Shown one piece after another: positions 60,672 to 64,000 of a DNA stretch of 64,000 nt (position 1 is its first letter; each line of letters begins with the position of its first letter). This DNA is from Frigidibacter oleivorans (GTDB lineage: Bacteria > Pseudomonadota > Alphaproteobacteria > Rhodobacterales > Rhodobacteraceae): positions 62,001 through 126,000 of the forward strand of contig NZ_RJRZ01000002.1 of the NCBI RefSeq assembly GCF_003993775.1, read 5' to 3'. The translations under genes were made by a program, and so were the position numbers. Below the pieces are notes generated by a model. It was not told the DNA's origin and made no database searches. It was given only the letters and a program-made list of their open reading frames with translations.

Positions 60672-61355
60672 GTGACCGAAGGCCCCATCGACCGCCGCAC
60701 CGACCAGATCCGCGAGGCGCTGGAAGAGATGATCGTCGAGGGTCATTTCGCCGATGGCGCGCGCCTGGACGAGGTCAGCCTCGCCGACCGGTTCAGCGTA
60801 TCGCGCACGCCCCTGCGCGAGGCATTGCAGGCGCTGGCGGCCTCGGGTCTGGTAGAACTGCGCCACCGGCGCGGCGCCTTCGTCCGCTTCCCTTCGCTGG
60901 AGGATGTGGTCGAGATGTTCGACGTCATGGCCGAGATCGAGGCCCTGTGCGGGCGCTATGCCGCGCGCCGGATGTCCGCCGAGGACCAGTCAGCCATCGA
61001 GGCCGCACTGCTGGCCTGCGAGGCGGCGGCGGCGCAGCAGGATGTCGAGGGTTATTACCGCGCCAACCACGACTTTCACCGGCTGATCTATCACGCCGCG
61101 GGCAACCGGTTCCTCGCCGGCGAGGCCGAGCGCCTGCAGCGGCGGCTGACGCCGTTTCGCCGGCTGCAGCTGCGGGTGCGCGGCCGGATGCCCGAAAGCC
61201 TGCGCCAGCACCGGCAGATCTTCGAGGCGCTGGTGGCGGGCGATGCCGAACGGGTGACGCGGCAGATGCGCGAACATATCGCCGTGCAGGGCGACCGGTT
61301 CAACGACCTCGCCGCCACCTACCGCTCTGCCATCCGCGGCCGCCATGTCGCCTGA
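60672..61355 (+). CDS. matR: GntR/FCD-family regulator of malonate genes (MatR-like)
   Basis: A 227-aa repressor with a winged helix (LDEVSLADRFSVSRTPLREALQALAASGLV, about 36-65) and a helical FCD domain whose metal-binding histidines include NHDFHRLIYH and QHRQIFEAL. I prefer GTG 60672, which has GAGGA six bases upstream; ATG 60651 and TTG 60639 lie in or next to the operator. It is divergent from matPQM-matAB, the position of MatR/GtrA in related operons. Malonate or malonyl-CoA would be the effector. Confidence 0.82.
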   Translation: MTEGPIDRRTDQIREALEEMIVEGHFADGARLDEVSLADRFSVSRTPLREALQALAASGLVELRHRRGAFVRFPSLEDVVEMFDVMAEIEALCGRYAARRMSAEDQSAIEAALLACEAAAAQQDVEGYYRANHDFHRLIYHAAGNRFLAGEAERLQRRLTPFRRLQLRVRGRMPESLRQHRQIFEALVAGDAERVTRQMREHIAVQGDRFNDLAATYRSAIRGRHVA

Positions 61356-61380
61356 CGGCTGGGCCTGACGGGGGCGAGGG

Positions 61381-61409
61381 TTGTTCCCCCGCGCCGCCGG
61401 GCCTATCTC
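61381..61409 (+). promoter_or_regulatory. Possible hslV promoter
   Basis: TTGTTC (61381-61386), 17 bases, TATCTC (61404-61409, within CCTATCTC) lie 28 bp before hslV. The CCTATCT element resembles -10 boxes of alphaproteobacterial heat-shock (RpoH) promoters, expected for this protease, but the -35 is weak. Confidence 0.35.
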
Positions 61410-61437
61410 GGTCCCGACGCAGGAACAGGAGCGGCGG

Positions 61438-61995
61438 ATGGACAGGGACCAGTTTCCCGGCTGGCACGGGACCACGATCATCGGCGTGCGCAAGGGCGGG
61501 CAGGTGGTGGTCGCGGGCGACGGGCAGGTGAGCCTCGGCCAGACCGTCATCAAGGGAACGGCGCGCAAGGTGCGCCGCCTGTCGCCCGGCGGGCGCGAGG
61601 TGGTGGCAGGCTTCGCCGGATCGACCGCCGATGCCTTTACCCTGCTGGAACGGCTGGAAAAGAAGCTGGAAGCCGCGCCCGGGCAGCTGGCCCGCGCCTG
61701 CGTCGAGCTGGCGAAGGATTGGCGCACCGACAAGTATCTGCAGAAGCTGGAGGCGATGCTGATCGTCACCGACGGCACCGACCTTCTGGTGGTCACCGGC
61801 GCGGGCGACGTGCTGGAACCCGAACATGACGTAGCGGCGATCGGATCGGGCGGCAACTATGCGCTGGCCGCCGCGCGCGCCCTGATCGACGGCGATCTGG
61901 ATGCCGAGGCCATCGCCCGCAAGGCAATGGCGATCGCGGCCGAGATCTGCGTCTACACCAACGGCAACCTGACGGTGGAGCGGATCGGCGGCTGA
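61438..61995 (+). CDS. hslV: ATP-dependent protease proteolytic subunit HslV
   Basis: A 185-aa proteasome-beta-like threonine protease. After removal of 11 residues the catalytic threonine T12 ([11 protein letters not shown]) is exposed; [47 protein letters not shown] and [15 protein letters not shown] follow. It forms the HslVU chaperone-protease with HslU, encoded about 690 bp downstream on the same strand. The interval is occupied by an inverted brnT-brnA pair. Confidence 0.97.
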   Translation: MDRDQFPGWHGTTIIGVRKGGQVVVAGDGQVSLGQTVIKGTARKVRRLSPGGREVVAGFAGSTADAFTLLERLEKKLEAAPGQLARACVELAKDWRTDKYLQKLEAMLIVTDGTDLLVVTGAGDVLEPEHDVAAIGSGGNYALAAARALIDGDLDAEAIARKAMAIAAEICVYTNGNLTVERIGG

Positions 61996-62534
61996 GGCCG
62001 GTTCACGCCTTCCCCGCCTTTTCCGCCGCCTCCTTGTAGGCCCGCAGCACCGCGTTCATCCGGGTCTGATAGCCCTTTCCGCCCTTGCGGAAGAAGTCGA
62101 GCACATCGGCATCGACCCGCAGCGAGATCATCGGCTTGCGCCCGGGCTCGACGAAGACGGCCGAGTCCCAGTCCACCTCGAAATCCTCCTCGGGATCCCA
62201 GGGCGGGTCCTCCGTCTGGGCGCGCACCCGCTCCCAGTCGGTTTCGCTTTTCATCTTGCGCGCCTCTTCCAGGGTAACGCGCGTGATACGCTCTTCGCTC
62301 ATTCGTTCGCGCCCTCCTTGCCGTGATCAGCCGCAGCCGTTGCCCGCGCCAGGTGAAGACGACCGCGATCAGCCGTCCGTCCAGCGGACCGATGGCGATG
62401 CTGCGGATTTCGCCCGTAGACCGGGCGTCGATCAGCAGCCAGTCGTCATCGAAGATCGCGACCGCATCGACGAAATCCAGCCCGTGCTTGACCAGCGTCG
62501 CCTGCCGCTTCGCCTCGTCCCATTCGAATTGCAT
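61953..62534 (-). CDS. brnT: BrnT-like toxin with an unusual open C-terminal extension
   Basis: Residues 1 to about 88 are a complete BrnT ribonuclease-type toxin: [35 protein letters not shown]46 region and the end [22 protein letters not shown]. Family members stop about here, at roughly 90 aa. In this frame no stop occurs until 61953, giving a 193-aa product whose last 105 residues (arginine/glycine-rich) are read out of frame across the whole brnA gene and into the 3' end of hslV on the other strand. ATG 62534 has GGAGG six bases upstream. Stop loss by mutation is the simplest explanation; whether the long form is made is unknown. Confidence 0.8.
   Translation of the reverse strand: MQFEWDEAKRQATLVKHGLDFVDAVAIFDDDWLLIDARSTGEIRSIAIGPLDGRLIAVVFTWRGQRLRLITARRARTNERRAYHARYPGRGAQDEKRNRLGAGARPDGGPALGSRGGFRGGLGLGRLRRARAQADDLAAGRCRCARLLPQGRKGLSDPDERGAAGLQGGGGKGGEGVNRPQPPIRSTVRLPLV
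62003..62302 (-). CDS. brnA: BrnA-family antitoxin
   Basis: A 99-aa antitoxin. The acidic N-terminal part ([29 protein letters not shown]) neutralises the toxin; the C-terminal [31 protein letters not shown] (about 59-89) is the ribbon-helix-helix-like DNA-binding end that represses its own promoter. It starts within brnT, as usual for this pair, and ends 8 bp from the convergent hslV stop. Confidence 0.92.
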   Translation of the reverse strand: MSEERITRVTLEEARKMKSETDWERVRAQTEDPPWDPEEDFEVDWDSAVFVEPGRKPMISLRVDADVLDFFRKGGKGYQTRMNAVLRAYKEAAEKAGKA

Positions 62535-62577
62535 CGGCAGCCTCCAAACCGGAGCCTGCCGCCGATACATTGCCGAA

Positions 62578-62606
62578 ACCTTAACGGTGTATATACACCA
62601 CGTCAA
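62578..62606 (-). promoter_or_regulatory. brnTA promoter with operator palindrome in the spacer
   Basis: On the minus strand TTGACG (62606-62601), 17 bases and TAAGGT (62583-62578) form a promoter. The spacer contains a perfect 14-bp palindrome GGTGTATATACACC (62586-62599), and a further half-site GGTGTATT precedes the -35. Toxin-antitoxin operons of this type repress themselves, so this is the likely BrnA site. Confidence 0.7.
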
Positions 62607-62682
62607 TACACCCCGCCCGCCTTGGCATCCCCTGCCCCACCGCCTACATCGGGCAGGCAAGGAACCAGCCGTCGAGGACCCC

Positions 62683-63990
62683 ATGACCAACCTCACCCCG
62701 CGCGAGATCGTCTCGGAACTCGACCGCTTCATCATCGGCCAGTCCGAGGCCAAGCGCGCCGTGGCCGTGGCGCTGCGCAACCGCTGGCGGCGCAAGATGC
62801 TGGCCGACGACCTGCGCGACGAGGTCTATCCGAAGAACATCCTGATGATCGGCCCCACCGGCGTCGGCAAGACCGAGATCAGCCGCCGGCTGGCCCGGCT
62901 GGCCCGCGCGCCCTTCATCAAGGTCGAGGCGACGAAGTTCACCGAGGTGGGCTATGTCGGACGCGACGTCGAACAGATCATCCGCGATCTGGCCGACACC
63001 GCCATCGCCGATACCCGCGCCCGGATGCGGGACGAGGTGAAGGCCCGCGCCCAGCAGGCGGCCGAGGACCGCGTGATCACGGCGCTGGCCGGCACCGATG
63101 CCCGCGAAGGCACGCGCGAGATGTTCCGCGCCAAGGTGAAGCGCGGCGAACTGGACCAGACGGTGATCGAACTGGAAGTGGCCGACACGCCCCCTGCCCT
63201 GCCGATGCTGGACATTCCCGGCCAGCCGGGGATGAGCATGGGGGCGATGAACCTGGGCGACATCTTCGGCAAGGCCTTCGGCCAGCGCCGGGTGCGCAAG
63301 AAGATGACCGTGGCCGACAGCTATGACGTGCTGATCGGCGAAGAGGCCGACAAGCTGTTGGATGACGAACAGGTGAAGCAGGCGGCGCTGGAGGCGGTGC
63401 AGCAGAACGGTATCGTCTTCATCGACGAGATCGACAAGGTCTGCGCCCGGGCCGAGGCGCGCGGCGCCGATGTCAGCCGCGAAGGCGTGCAGCGCGACCT
63501 GCTGCCGCTGATCGAGGGCACGACCGTCAGCACGAAATACGGGCCGGTCAGGACCGACCACATCCTGTTCATCGCCTCGGGCGCCTTCCACATCGCCAAG
63601 CCGTCGGACCTGCTGCCCGAACTGCAGGGTCGCCTGCCGATCCGGGTGGAGTTGCGGGCGCTGACCGAGGACGATTTCGTCCGCATCCTGACCGAGACGG
63701 ACAATGCCCTGACGCGGCAATACACCGCACTGATGGCGACCGAAGAGGTGCAGGTCGGCTTCACCGAGGACGGCATCGCCGCGCTGGCCCGCATCGCCGC
63801 CGAGGTCAACCGCAGCATCGAGAATATCGGTGCGCGGCGACTTTACACGGTGATGGAACGGGTGTTCGAGGAACTGTCCTTCGCCGCGCCGGACCGGTCC
63901 GGCCAGACGGTGACGGTGGATGCCGGTTTCGTCGAACGCAATATCGGCGACCTGTCGCGCTCGGCCGATCTCAGCCGCTACGTCCTGTAG
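62683..63990 (+). CDS. hslU: ATP-dependent protease ATPase subunit HslU
   Basis: A 435-aa AAA+ unfoldase. It begins [20 protein letters not shown]; Walker A is GPTGVGKT (57-64), [15 protein letters not shown] marks the pore loop, the I-domain is about 105-230, Walker B is [10 protein letters not shown], and the arginine sensors are in [14 protein letters not shown] and [17 protein letters not shown]. The C-terminal tail LSRYVL is the segment that inserts into HslV. The gene ends 10 bp before the window edge and is complete. Confidence 0.98.
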   Translation: MTNLTPREIVSELDRFIIGQSEAKRAVAVALRNRWRRKMLADDLRDEVYPKNILMIGPTGVGKTEISRRLARLARAPFIKVEATKFTEVGYVGRDVEQIIRDLADTAIADTRARMRDEVKARAQQAAEDRVITALAGTDAREGTREMFRAKVKRGELDQTVIELEVADTPPALPMLDIPGQPGMSMGAMNLGDIFGKAFGQRRVRKKMTVADSYDVLIGEEADKLLDDEQVKQAALEAVQQNGIVFIDEIDKVCARAEARGADVSREGVQRDLLPLIEGTTVSTKYGPVRTDHILFIASGAFHIAKPSDLLPELQGRLPIRVELRALTEDDFVRILTETDNALTRQYTALMATEEVQVGFTEDGIAALARIAAEVNRSIENIGARRLYTVMERVFEELSFAAPDRSGQTVTVDAGFVERNIGDLSRSADLSRYVL

Positions 63991-64000
63991 GGACCGGGTT

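Overview
The window is about 64 kb of very GC-rich chromosome from an alphaproteobacterium, most probably order Rhodobacterales. The main evidence is the redox-control locus regB / senC-regA / hvrA with ahcY nearby, and the divL-tsaE-amgK-murU-addB-addA-trxA train. A Mic60 (mitofilin) homologue lies between hemD and hemY, which is an alphaproteobacterial hallmark. I see no transposase, integrase, phage gene, CRISPR array or rRNA. One tRNA is present (Thr, anticodon CGT). The genus cannot be fixed from this sequence alone.

Layout. 1-4.0 kb: a LacI-type regulator with a GTTAGCGTTAAC operator, then a three-gene membrane glycosylation operon (GT2, LAB_N-like, GT39/ArnT-like). 4.0-7.3 kb: divergent oxyR and katG (peroxide defence). 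7.3-19.2 kb: a tricarboxylate island with tcuAB (tricarballylate oxidation), a GntR/FCD regulator, an AbrB-type membrane protein, a D-2-hydroxyacid dehydrogenase, a PrpF/GalD-type isomerase, a tripartite tricarboxylate transporter with TctB fused to TctA, and its two-component system tctDE. 19.2-29.1 kb: an IclR-controlled, apparently undescribed catabolic operon. It holds a TRAP transporter, a PreA/DHODH-like flavoprotein, a DUF6282-like metallohydrolase, an HpcH/HpaI aldolase, a cupin, an aldehyde dehydrogenase and a GMC oxidoreductase. Its substrate is unknown, and it is the best candidate here for a new system.

29.3-42.8 kb is core: tRNA-Thr, hemY, mic60, hemD, then divergent tsaD-gpsA-yciI-EVE, DUF2853, ahcY, a small exported protein, an HD hydrolase, hvrA, regA, senC and divergent regB. 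42.9-53.6 kb is a tightly overlapping train: a kinase-less PAS protein (DivL-like), tsaE, amgK, murU (peptidoglycan recycling), addB, addA (double-strand-break repair) and trxA. 53.7-61.4 kb: an orphan phosphotransferase and a malonate module (matB, matA, TRAP matMQP, divergent matR). 61.4-64 kb: hslV and hslU, separated by an inverted brnT-brnA toxin-antitoxin pair whose toxin frame lacks its usual stop and runs through the whole antitoxin gene.

The physiological theme is uptake and oxidation of carboxylates through three solute-binding-protein-dependent transporters (one TTT, two TRAP), each with its own local regulator and visible operator candidates, set beside redox, heme and repair housekeeping. 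All functions are read from motifs and gene order. No database search was run.
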